Shown here: positions 35,209-42,869 of the stretch, piece after piece | Layout: every line of letters begins with the position of its first letter | Position numbering within the stretch: position 1 is the stretch's first letter | NCBI GenBank assembly: GCA_036652695.1 | Contig: JAVVVJ010000006.1 | Span: 1 to 64,000, forward strand | Direction: 5' to 3' | Length of the DNA: 64,000 nt | From: Limiplasma sp036652695 | Lineage (GTDB): Bacteria; Bacillota; Clostridia; Christensenellales; Aristaeellaceae | Position numbers and translations under genes: made by a program | Notes under the pieces: model-generated | What the model saw: the letters and a program-made list of their open reading frames with translations, nothing else | The model's database searches: none | What the model was told of the DNA's origin: nothing

Positions 35209-36075
35209 TCAACCTTTCAGACCCGTGGTCGCAATGCCCTCGATAAAGTACTTTTGCAGGAACAAAAACACGATGGATACCGGCAGCAGCGAGCATAGCG
35301 AGGCCGCCATAATCAAATGGTAGTCGCTGGAATACTGCTGTATGAACCGCTTCAAGCCCACCTGCACCGTTTTGACGCTATCGGTGGTCAAGTAGATCAG
35401 CGGGCCCATATAATCGTTCCAAGTACCCACAAAAGTGAAGATGAGCAGCGTCGCAATGGCGGGCTTTGCCAGCGGCAGGATAATGCGAAACCAGATGCCG
35501 TACTCGTTGAGGCCATCAATGCGCGCGGCCTCGCTCAGCTCATTGGGAATGCCAATGTAGAACTGGCGCATCAAAAACACGCCGAAGGCGGAGAAGCTTT
35601 GCAGTACCACAAGCGCCCAAAGCGTATCGTACAGCCCAAGCTGCCTCATCATAATGAACTGCGGCAGCATGTACACCTGCCACGGCACCGCAATCGTGCC
35701 AACGTAGCACAGGAACAGGAAATCCCGTCCCCTAAACTGCATCTTGGCAAATGCATATGCGGCAAAGGAGGAAGTCAAAATCTGCATGAAGGTGACCACA
35801 ATGGAAACGAAGGCCGTATTTTGGAAATAGGTGAGCAGCGGTACGCGCTGCCAAATGATAGCATAGTTCTCCCAATGCGGCTGGGCGGGAATCCATTCAA
35901 TGGGGTAGCGGAACACGTCCTTATCCAGCTTGAGGGATGAGGAGATCATCCACGCGAAGGGAATGAGCGCGATCACAGCAAACAAGATCAGAAAAAAGTA
36001 CAAGCATGCCCTGCCGATGATCCGCCCCGCGGTCAGTTGTGCCGGACGATGCTTTTTGGTTGCGAGCGCCGTCAT
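35209..36075 (-). CDS. Carbohydrate ABC transporter permease, MalG type
   Basis: A 288-residue inner-membrane permease with six hydrophobic segments and the cytoplasmic EAA loop (EAARIDGLNEYGIWFRIILPLAKPAI, about residues 188-213) that contacts the ATPase. The N-terminal FAWMISSSLK and C-terminal FLFLQKYFIEGIATTGLKG end are typical of the CUT1 MalG branch. The preceding MalF-type gene is 16 bases upstream. No ATPase gene is in this locus, so a shared MsiK-type ATPase is probably encoded elsewhere. Confidence 0.92.
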   Translation of the reverse strand: MTALATKKHRPAQLTAGRIIGRACLYFFLILFAVIALIPFAWMISSSLKLDKDVFRYPIEWIPAQPHWENYAIIWQRVPLLTYFQNTAFVSIVVTFMQILTSSFAAYAFAKMQFRGRDFLFLCYVGTIAVPWQVYMLPQFIMMRQLGLYDTLWALVVLQSFSAFGVFLMRQFYIGIPNELSEAARIDGLNEYGIWFRIILPLAKPAIATLLIFTFVGTWNDYMGPLIYLTTDSVKTVQVGLKRFIQQYSSDYHLIMAASLCSLLPVSIVFLFLQKYFIEGIATTGLKG

Positions 36076-36091
36076 GGGAAGACCCCCTTTC

Positions 36092-37027
36092 TTATAAGTA
36101 GTTAACCCATTTCTTTTCCGCGCGGAACTGGATTACCGTAATCACCAGCACAATCGCAAACAGCACCATGGAAACTGCGCTTGCGACGCCGTATTTGATT
36201 TGTTGAAAGCTCAAATCGTAAATATAGGTAACCAGCATCTTGGTGGCGCGACCCGGACCGCCCTCCGTCATAATCGCAACCACATCATAGATTTTGAAGC
36301 AGGAGATCGTCATCATAATGCTGACAAAGAAGGTGGTTGGCGTAAGCATGGGGAACGTGATCTTCCAAAACTTCTGCCAGCCGTTGGCGCCATCCACGGT
36401 GGCCGCCTCATACAGCTCGCCCGGCACGCCCTGCAAGCCGGCGAGATACATAACCATATAATAACCCGCGCTGCGCCACACGCCTACGATGATAATCGCC
36501 AGCATGGCGTGATCACGGCTTTGTGTCCACGATTTATTGATGTTGATGCCAAATACGGATAGCAGCTGGTTTACGGGGCCATATTTCATCAGCAGGAAGT
36601 TCCAGCAAACGCAGATGGCCACAACGGAGGCGACATAGGGGAAAAAGAATGCGGTGCGAAAGAACTTTGCGCCCTTGACCGCCTTGTTAAGCACCAGCGC
36701 AAGCCCCAACGCGCACGCAATGGTGAGCGGCACGGTGCATAGGGTGTAGAAAACGGTGTTCTTTAGCGTAATCCCCAAATCGCTTCTAGTGAAGCTGAAA
36801 TCCTTAAAAATAGTGGCAAAGTTATCAAAACCCGCCCATGTGATGCGGTCAAACGCACCGCCGTTCCAGTTCAAAAATGCCAGCACGATGGAAAAGAGCA
36901 CGGGAATCATGGTAAAAATCAAAAACCCAAGAAAATTTGGAGCAATGAAGGAATAGGCAATCAGCGTGTTGCGTTTTTCCAGCTTGCCCATTTTTCTTTT
37001 GCCGGACGTGATCGACTGCGCGTTCAT
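36092..37027 (-). CDS. Carbohydrate ABC transporter permease, MalF type
   Basis: A 311-residue permease with about six membrane spans (first at about residues 25-48) and an EAA loop at about 211-236 (EAATVDGANGWQKFWKITFPML). SFIAPNFLGFLIFTMIPVLFS is the usual MalF/UgpA-type first segment. It pairs with the MalG-type protein downstream and the binding protein upstream to import an oligosaccharide, most likely the uronide cut by the adjacent enzymes. Confidence 0.92.
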   Translation of the reverse strand: MNAQSITSGKRKMGKLEKRNTLIAYSFIAPNFLGFLIFTMIPVLFSIVLAFLNWNGGAFDRITWAGFDNFATIFKDFSFTRSDLGITLKNTVFYTLCTVPLTIACALGLALVLNKAVKGAKFFRTAFFFPYVASVVAICVCWNFLLMKYGPVNQLLSVFGININKSWTQSRDHAMLAIIIVGVWRSAGYYMVMYLAGLQGVPGELYEAATVDGANGWQKFWKITFPMLTPTTFFVSIMMTISCFKIYDVVAIMTEGGPGRATKMLVTYIYDLSFQQIKYGVASAVSMVLFAIVLVITVIQFRAEKKWVNYL

Positions 37028-37053
37028 ATGGGCGGCCTCCCTTGAGATTATTG

Positions 37054-37089
37054 AAAAAAATGAGGGAAAGGGCGTTCCCCTCTCCCCCA
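37054..37089 (-). terminator. Weak terminator/attenuator between binding protein and permease genes
   Basis: On the minus strand a G-rich/C-rich imperfect hairpin is followed by ATTTTTTTC. Such partial terminators between a binding-protein gene and permeases keep the binding protein in excess. The fold was judged by eye. Confidence 0.45.
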
Positions 37090-37102
37090 GTTCGGAAACA
37101 GG

Positions 37103-38362
37103 TTACTTTCCAAGCACCTGTGCAACGCGTTCAGTCATCTCGGCAATGCCGTCATCAATGCTCAATTCACGGGTCATGATGAGGCTGTGCTCCTCGTTGA
37201 CAATGGTCTTGATCTCGCTGACGTTGGAGCCAACGGGCCATTCAATGCCCATGCCCGTAGGAACCAGCGCGGCCTTGGCGGCGTCATCCGCGGGGAAGCC
37301 CTCGGCGGAAGCCATGGTGGCGGCGATTGCATCGCTCACATAGCCGGGACGGGTGCCAACAGCGGCAATCGCCTGTGCGCCAGCCTCGGAGCAGCGCCAG
37401 TTGATGAACTTCCAAGCGGCGTCCTTATGAACGGCGTTCTTGTTGATGCAGGTGCCGGTCAAAGAACCAAAGGAGGTTCCGGCGGCCACGTCCTCTTTGT
37501 GAGGCACAGATACAAAGGACCAGTCAAAGTCAAAGGTGCTCTTGGCCTTCTCGGCGATCAGCGTAGCGGCAAACCAATAGCCCATGGGCATCATGGCGAC
37601 GTTGCCCTGATAGAAAGCAGCGGAGTAATGGAGGTTGGCGGCCTTCAATTCGCTGAATTCCTGGCAGGCGCCCTTGTCCTCAAGGTTCTGGCAAAGCGAA
37701 TAGAAGTATTTCAGGGGTTCGTAGTTGCCATCAGCCAGCGTGTATACGCCGTCATTCACGGCCCAGTTGGCCACAGCAGACAGCCACGTGTGGTAATGGG
37801 TGCCATAAATCTTATCAATCCCCTCGCCGCTGGTCATCTGAAGGGCAAGATCGGCGTACTGATCCCAAGTCATATCATTGGTGGGGCAAGCGATACCCGC
37901 CTTGTCAAACAAGGTTTTGTTGTAGAAAAGCACCCAGAAATCGGAGCGATAGGGCAGCGCATAGAGCTGTGCATCGGCGCCGCGATAGTATTTTTCCATT
38001 CCCAGATAATGCGTCAGGTCATAGCTGTCAGCCGCCACATAGCTCTCAAGGCTGTCTACATAGCCCTGCTCGATCCAGTTTTGCAGATCGGAGAGTTCCT
38101 TGACGTCGAACACATCGGTGGTGTCGCCGCCAGCCAGCATGATGGAGGACTTCTGATAATATTCCTGTGAAGCCACGTCAACATACTGCAGGTCGATGTC
38201 CGGATAAGCGGCCTCAAAGGCTTGCTCCGTGGCGATGAGGTAGCCGCCGGTGGTGGTATCCCAAGATGCAACGGTCAGAACGGTTTTTCCCTCGGCAAAG
38301 GCAACGGTGGACATGGTAGCGACCATCGTAAGCACAAGCAGCAAAGCAACCAGTTTTTTCAT
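37103..38362 (-). CDS. Sugar ABC transporter substrate-binding protein
   Basis: A 419-residue CUT1-type extracellular solute-binding protein. The signal peptide (MKKLVALLLVLTMVATMSTVAFA, 1-23) has no lipobox cysteine, odd for a Gram-positive binding protein. Family blocks: VASWDTTTGGYLI, AFEAAYPDIDLQYVDV, LYALPYRSDFWVLFYNKTLFDKAGI and PVGSNV. The ATG at 38362 follows GGGAGG and is preferred to the longer frame upstream. First gene after a strong promoter with LacI-type operators; it should capture the uronide oligosaccharide. Confidence 0.9.
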   Translation of the reverse strand: MKKLVALLLVLTMVATMSTVAFAEGKTVLTVASWDTTTGGYLIATEQAFEAAYPDIDLQYVDVASQEYYQKSSIMLAGGDTTDVFDVKELSDLQNWIEQGYVDSLESYVAADSYDLTHYLGMEKYYRGADAQLYALPYRSDFWVLFYNKTLFDKAGIACPTNDMTWDQYADLALQMTSGEGIDKIYGTHYHTWLSAVANWAVNDGVYTLADGNYEPLKYFYSLCQNLEDKGACQEFSELKAANLHYSAAFYQGNVAMMPMGYWFAATLIAEKAKSTFDFDWSFVSVPHKEDVAAGTSFGSLTGTCINKNAVHKDAAWKFINWRCSEAGAQAIAAVGTRPGYVSDAIAATMASAEGFPADDAAKAALVPTGMGIEWPVGSNVSEIKTIVNEEHSLIMTRELSIDDGIAEMTERVAQVLGK

Positions 38363-38410
38363 GGATGATTTCCTCCCAATTTGAAATTCGAATGAGTTCC
38401 GGCACGGCAC

Positions 38411-38430
38411 AAATGTTATCGCTAACATTT
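38411..38430. promoter_or_regulatory. LacI-type operator in the binding-protein leader
   Basis: AAATGTTATCGCTAACATTT has perfect 8-base arms around TCGC. It lies between the binding-protein promoter and its start codon, fitting repression by the divergent LacI protein. Confidence 0.65.
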
Positions 38431-38440
38431 ACGGCTATCA

Positions 38441-38461
38441 ATGATAACGGAAACGTTTGCA
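38441..38461. promoter_or_regulatory. Second operator- or cre-like element
   Basis: ATGATAACGG followed by AAACGTTTGC resembles one half of the adjacent operator and also a loose CcpA cre site on the minus strand (TGCAAACGTTTCCG). Role uncertain. Confidence 0.4.
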
Positions 38462-38488
38462 CCATATCCTCCCTCATTTGTTGCCCTT

Positions 38489-38517
38489 ATTATACAGTTC
38501 TCCAATTTGTATGTCAA
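38489..38517 (-). promoter_or_regulatory. Promoter of the binding-protein/uronide operon
   Basis: Consensus promoter on the minus strand: TTGACA (38517-38512), 17-base spacer, TATAAT (38494-38489). A leader of about 120 bases follows, containing the operator-like palindromes. Confidence 0.75.
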
Positions 38518-38584
38518 TACTTGTGCAATATTTTTATCATTTTTATTTTCCCGCAGCTCCAGCATTCGTCATTCTCATTGCTAT

Positions 38585-38598
38585 TGTTATCGATACCA
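38585..38598. promoter_or_regulatory. LacI-type operator upstream of the regulator gene
   Basis: TGTTATCGATACCA matches the core of the 38411-38430 palindrome in one arm and partly in the other; it is placed just before the regulator's own -35 box. Confidence 0.5.
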
Positions 38599-38607
38599 TA
38601 AATTCTG

Positions 38608-38636
38608 TTGATTTTTTTGCCCTTTTCCTGTAAAAT
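38608..38636 (+). promoter_or_regulatory. Promoter of the LacI regulator
   Basis: TTGATT (38608-38613), 17-base spacer, TAAAAT (38631-38636), 84 bases before the regulator start; the 358-base intergenic region otherwise holds the operators and opposing promoter listed. Confidence 0.55.
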
Positions 38637-38719
38637 AAACGAATGATGAAAATACCTAGCTTCCCCCGCGCATGAGCATGCGCCTATTGGCAAGCAGGTA
38701 GGAAACGAGGCGCAAACGA

Positions 38720-39769
38720 ATGGAAAAGAAAGTAACCATCTACGATATTGCCAAGGAAGCCAAGGTATCCACAGCGACCGTGACGCGTGTGATGTCCGCG
38801 CACCCCAGCGTGCGCCCCGCCACGCGCGAGCGCGTGCAGGCGGTGATCGCAAGGCACAACTACACGCCCTCAAGCATCGCGCGCGAGCTGGAGCGCGGGC
38901 AGAACAAGACCATCGCAGTGATACTGCCCGAAGTGATCAATCCTTACTTTGCCCAGCTTTTTTCTGCCGCAGACGATGAGGCGCGTAAAAACGGCTATGC
39001 CGTATGGCTGTACCAGCTGCCCAGCAACGAGGCCGTGGAGGATTCCGTGGTGGAGGATCTGATCCGCCGCAGGCTGGAAGGCGCTTTTTTTGTAGGCGGC
39101 ATTTGGGAGGCCGCTCGTCCGGGGCTGATGGACGCGCTCAAGCGGCTAGGGCAGTACATGCCCATCGTGGCGATCTGCCCGCCCATGACCAACCTCAGCT
39201 GCATATGCCTGTACAATGATCTGGTCACCTGCGTGCAGCATGCGGTGCGTCACCTGCACGTGCTGGGTCACCGGCGCATCGCCTTTATTGGCGGCTCCTT
39301 GCAGGTGGGCGGCTCCGGCGCGCGCGGGCAAGGTTTTTTGGCGGAATTGCGGGCATTGGGTTTACCCGACGATCCCGCCTATCACCATGAGGGCGGCTTT
39401 GACGCCGAAAGTGGCGAACGTGCCGTGCAAAGGCTCCTTTCTGGGCTTGAACGCGGACGCTGGCCCACAGCGCTCATCGCCTTTAACGATTTGGTGGCGC
39501 TTGGTGCAATGAAGCAGCTCAAGCAAATGGGGTTAAAGCTCCCGGATGAAATGGCCATCATCGGCTGCGACAACCAGTTTTTCTGCCCTTATACCGATCC
39601 CCCGCTTACCTCCATGGATCTCCATCCGGATGAGCACGCGCGAAGCGCGATCCGCGAACTGATTTCCGCAAAGGAAAACGATACCACTCCCTTTACCTTA
39701 ATGCGAGACGCAACGCTCGTGGTGCGCGAAAGCTGCGGCGCAAAGCTGGGCTATCGCAAGCTTGGCTAA
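38720..39769 (+). CDS. LacI-family regulator of the uronide locus
   Basis: A 349-residue repressor with the N-terminal HTH (TIYDIAKEAKVSTATVTRVMSAHPSVRPATRERV, about residues 6-39), hinge helix SSIARELERG, and a periplasmic-binding-like effector domain (VILPEVINPYFAQLF, HVLGHRRIAFIGGS, AFNDLVALGAMKQL, IIGCDN). Divergent from the uronide operon and its binding-protein promoter; operator-like palindromes stand at both promoters. It should bind a product of the imported oligosaccharide. Confidence 0.9.
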   Translation: MEKKVTIYDIAKEAKVSTATVTRVMSAHPSVRPATRERVQAVIARHNYTPSSIARELERGQNKTIAVILPEVINPYFAQLFSAADDEARKNGYAVWLYQLPSNEAVEDSVVEDLIRRRLEGAFFVGGIWEAARPGLMDALKRLGQYMPIVAICPPMTNLSCICLYNDLVTCVQHAVRHLHVLGHRRIAFIGGSLQVGGSGARGQGFLAELRALGLPDDPAYHHEGGFDAESGERAVQRLLSGLERGRWPTALIAFNDLVALGAMKQLKQMGLKLPDEMAIIGCDNQFFCPYTDPPLTSMDLHPDEHARSAIRELISAKENDTTPFTLMRDATLVVRESCGAKLGYRKLG

Positions 39770-39829
39770 AATCCGTCTCTTTTTGTTGAAATATGCGTTT
39801 TTTTCAACGAAGTTTCAATTGAAAATTCC

Positions 39830-39862
39830 GGCAAAGCGTTTCCAATATGGAAGCGCTTTGCC
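39830..39862 (+). terminator. Terminator- or operator-like inverted repeat
   Basis: 14-base arms (39830-39843 and 39849-39862, one mismatch) with a 5-base loop, 61 bases after the first LacI gene. The following CCCTTTATC is a poor T run, so it may be a weak terminator or a LacI-type site. A smaller inverted repeat (GTTGAAA...TTTCAAC) lies at 39785-39808. Confidence 0.45.
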
Positions 39863-39912
39863 CTTTATCTGCATCATTTTGCGCAATTCCATAAAAAAAT
39901 TATCAAAAACCC

Positions 39913-39941
39913 TTGCTTTTATTGGGCAATGCGTTTATACT
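39913..39941 (+). promoter_or_regulatory. Promoter of the second LacI regulator and ABC operon
   Basis: TTGCTT (39913-39918), 17-base spacer, TATACT (39936-39941), 58 bases before the regulator start. An AATTG...CAATT repeat nearby could be an operator. Confidence 0.6.
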
Positions 39942-39998
39942 TGAATTGAAAATAACGTAAACAATTTCATCTACCGATGAGGTAAGGGGCAATAGGCG

Positions 39999-41054
39999 AT
40001 GGCAAAATCACCCACCCTTGCACAAGTCGCGGCATTGGCAAAGGTCTCCGTGGCAAGCGCCTCGATGATTCTGAGCGAAAGTGGTATTTCTCGTTTTTCC
40101 GAGGAGACGGTAAGCGCCGTACAGCAGGCCGCCAAGGTTCTGGGCTACCAACGTAGGCGCGGGCATAGTGGGGCAAAGCTGGTGCATATCATCTGCCCAT
40201 CGGTTATGAATCCCTATTACGCGGTGCTCATTCAAGGCATGCAGCAGATTGCGCATACGCACGGCTACGACACGGCGCTTTATACCACGTATTGGGACAT
40301 GGCGCTGGAGAAGCGTGTGATTTCCACCATCGAGCCTACCAAAACGGCAGGCGTCATCTTCGCGATGATCCCTCAGCAGCCGCAGCTGGCGGAAGTGCTT
40401 GGGCAGACCGTTCCCGTGGTAACCGTTGGTGACCGCAACAGCAACATGCGCTTTGACACGGTTGATGTCAACAACTATCATGCGGGCGAGTTGGTCGCCA
40501 AGCATTTGATTGCGCTTGGGCATAGGCGCGTGGCTTACCTTTCCACCACGCTGGATGGCACGCACACCGCGCGCCTGCGCCGTTTGGAAGGCGTGCGCGA
40601 TACTTTTCGCAACACCTATGGCGAGGATTGCGTTGCGGTGGTATCCACGGTGGTCAGCGCTTTGCAGGAGCTTAACGCTACAGATATTGAACATGAGGTG
40701 GGCTATCGCCTCACGGAGAAATGCCTACGTGAACTGCCGCAGGTCACCGCCATGATTGCCATCAACGATATGGTTGCCTACGGCGTGCTGGACGCGCTTG
40801 CCGATAAGGGGCTGCGCGTGCCACAGGATTACAGCGTATGCGGGTTTGATAATATTTTTCCATCTCGCTTTGCACGCATAGGGCTTACCACCGTAGAGCA
40901 CTCCATTGAAGAGCGCGGGCAGAGCGCATTTTATTTGTTGCTGGAAAAGCTGCAAGCTCCCGATGGCCTGCATCGCCCCGGCACAGTGACGCGCATTGAG
41001 TACCAAAGTCAGTTAATCATTCGGCAAACAACGGCCATCCCACGCAACGGCTAA
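39999..41054 (+). CDS. LacI-family regulator
   Basis: A 351-residue regulator with a divergent HTH (PTLAQVAALAKVSVASASMILSESGISRFSEETV, about residues 5-38) and a full effector domain (KLVHIICPSVMNPYYAVL, LIALGHRRVAYLSTT, MIAINDMVAYGVLDAL, SVCGFDN). Co-directional with, and 26 bases ahead of, the UgpA-like permease gene, so it is probably cotranscribed and controls that transporter. Ligand unknown. Confidence 0.9.
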   Translation: MAKSPTLAQVAALAKVSVASASMILSESGISRFSEETVSAVQQAAKVLGYQRRRGHSGAKLVHIICPSVMNPYYAVLIQGMQQIAHTHGYDTALYTTYWDMALEKRVISTIEPTKTAGVIFAMIPQQPQLAEVLGQTVPVVTVGDRNSNMRFDTVDVNNYHAGELVAKHLIALGHRRVAYLSTTLDGTHTARLRRLEGVRDTFRNTYGEDCVAVVSTVVSALQELNATDIEHEVGYRLTEKCLRELPQVTAMIAINDMVAYGVLDALADKGLRVPQDYSVCGFDNIFPSRFARIGLTTVEHSIEERGQSAFYLLLEKLQAPDGLHRPGTVTRIEYQSQLIIRQTTAIPRNG

Positions 41055-41080
41055 ACAGCAACAAGTAGGAGGAACAACAA

Positions 41081-41986
41081 ATGCGAGCGGAAACAACCCA
41101 ACCCAATGTTTATCAAAAGCCGCTGGGGCAGCGCGTATACCAGCAGGCGGAGCCTTACCTGTTTTTGGTGCCTGCGCTGGTGATCTTTATTTGTTTCTTG
41201 TATTATCCCTTTATTCGCACGGTATATCTGAGTACCTTTTTGACCAACAAGCTTGGTCAGGCAAAGGTCTTTGTCGGCTTTAGAAACTATATGGACATCC
41301 TCACCAACCCTTCCTTTTGGAATAGCTTGGCCGTCACGTTCAAATTTGTGCTTGTGGTCGCGTTGGGCGGGCTTACCATCGGCTTGGTCACCAGCCTCCT
41401 CACGGTGCGCAAGTATCCGGGCGTTACCTTTGCTAGCGCCGTTTATGCCATGCCCGTTGCCATTGCCTCGGCAGCGGCCTCCATGTCCTTCCGCATGATC
41501 CTTCACCCTACCAACGGCCTATTGAACATCGTTTTAGGCACGCAGATCAATTGGACCGGCGATCCCGATTGGGCGCTCTTCTCCGTGTGCATGATTACCA
41601 TATGGCTTGCCTCCGGCATCAACTTCATCTTCATCGGCGCAGGGCTTCGCAACATCCCCAACGAGCTGTATGAAAGCGCTTCTATTGATGGCGCGGGCTA
41701 TTGGAAACGGCTGTTCCACATCACGCTCCCTGCGCTTTCCCCCACGCTCTTTTTTCAGATTTTGCTCAACATCATCAACGCTTTCCAGTCCTTCAGCCAG
41801 ATTAAGCTGCTCACGCAAGGCGGCCCCGGCGAGGCAACCAATGTAATCGTCTATGCCATCTATCGCGATGCGTTCTTTAACTTCCGCTTTGGCACCGCCG
41901 CGGCGCGATCGGTCATTTTGTTCCTCATCGTGCTTTGCATCACGCTTATCCAATTCAGCACCGAAAAAAGGAGCGTGAATTACTGA
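41081..41986 (+). CDS. ABC transporter permease, UgpA-like
   Basis: A 301-residue permease; six predicted membrane spans (first about residues 26-50, LFLVPALVIFICFLYYPFI) and an EAA loop reading ELYESASIDGAGYWKRLFHITLPALSPT (about 195-222). Glycerol-phosphate/ maltose-type family. ATG follows AGGAGG. The next permease starts at its stop codon. Called UgpA-like from the binding protein in the same operon. Confidence 0.88.
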   Translation: MRAETTQPNVYQKPLGQRVYQQAEPYLFLVPALVIFICFLYYPFIRTVYLSTFLTNKLGQAKVFVGFRNYMDILTNPSFWNSLAVTFKFVLVVALGGLTIGLVTSLLTVRKYPGVTFASAVYAMPVAIASAAASMSFRMILHPTNGLLNIVLGTQINWTGDPDWALFSVCMITIWLASGINFIFIGAGLRNIPNELYESASIDGAGYWKRLFHITLPALSPTLFFQILLNIINAFQSFSQIKLLTQGGPGEATNVIVYAIYRDAFFNFRFGTAAARSVILFLIVLCITLIQFSTEKRSVNY

Positions 41987-42816
41987 TGCGTACCGCTCGA
42001 AAATCGCTTAAGAACCTTGGCAACTTTGCGCTGAACGTGCCATTGCTGTTCATTATTCTCATTCCGCTGCTCTACACGTTCAGCATCTCTGTTATGCCGC
42101 CCAGCGAAATCTACAAAAACCACCTGATTCCCACATCGTTCAACTTTGCCAACTATGTCAATGCCTTTACCAACCCTGGCTACAACTTCCTCCGGTTCAT
42201 CCTGAACTCCTTCGTGGTATCCACATCGGTCATGCTGGGGCAAATGGTTACCTGCTCCATGGCTGCCTTTGCTTTTTCCTTTTTGGAATTCAAGGGCAAA
42301 CAGATACTCTTCCTTACCATCCTTGCCACGATGATGATCCCCGGCGAAGCAACCATCATCGCCAACTACCTCACCGTAAGCGGCTGGGGTTGGTTGGACA
42401 GCTATCAGGCGCTGATTATTCCCTACCTTACCAGCGCCATGGGCATCTTCCTGCTGCGGCAAAATTACCTGACCTTCGCGCGTGAGCTGCACGAGGCGGC
42501 TCGGCTGGATGGTTGCAGCAACTGGCGCTTCCTAGGTTCCATCGTTGTGCCGTTAAGCCGCCCCGCGCTGGGCGCGCTAGGCGCGTATGTGTTTCTGAAC
42601 ACGTGGAACCAGTACATGTGGCCGTTGCTGGTCACCAATTCCGCAGATTACCGCACGGTGCAAATCGGCATCGCGATGCTCTTTGATATTGACGCGCAGG
42701 CGCTTGGCCTGATGATGGCAGGCGTAGTCATCGTCATTGTTCCATCCCTATCCATTTTCATCTTTATGCAAAAGCAGCTCATCAACGGCTTAATGGCCGG
42801 AGCTGTAAAAGGTTGA
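41986..42816 (+). CDS. ABC transporter permease, UgpE-like
   Basis: A 276-residue permease with six hydrophobic segments and the loop ELHEAARLDGCSNWRFLGSIVVPLSRPAL (about residues 167-195). The N-terminal FSISVMPPSEIYKN and C-terminal QKQLINGLMAGAVKG are typical for the MalG/UgpE side. ATG at 41986 shares one base with the preceding stop and has AAGGAG upstream; the longer TTG-started frame is rejected. Forms the second half of the channel. The ATPase is not local. Confidence 0.88.
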   Translation: MRTARKSLKNLGNFALNVPLLFIILIPLLYTFSISVMPPSEIYKNHLIPTSFNFANYVNAFTNPGYNFLRFILNSFVVSTSVMLGQMVTCSMAAFAFSFLEFKGKQILFLTILATMMIPGEATIIANYLTVSGWGWLDSYQALIIPYLTSAMGIFLLRQNYLTFARELHEAARLDGCSNWRFLGSIVVPLSRPALGALGAYVFLNTWNQYMWPLLVTNSADYRTVQIGIAMLFDIDAQALGLMMAGVVIVIVPSLSIFIFMQKQLINGLMAGAVKG

Positions 42817-42869
42817 TTGATCGCGCCGTGATACGTGCGCATCAAATAAAAAAAAGGAGATTGGAGAAA

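Noticed and set aside
37187..38170. Long open frame on the plus strand opposite the binding-protein gene
   Set aside because: It has no recognisable protein features and mirrors the codon pattern of the gene on the other strand; it is a shadow frame.
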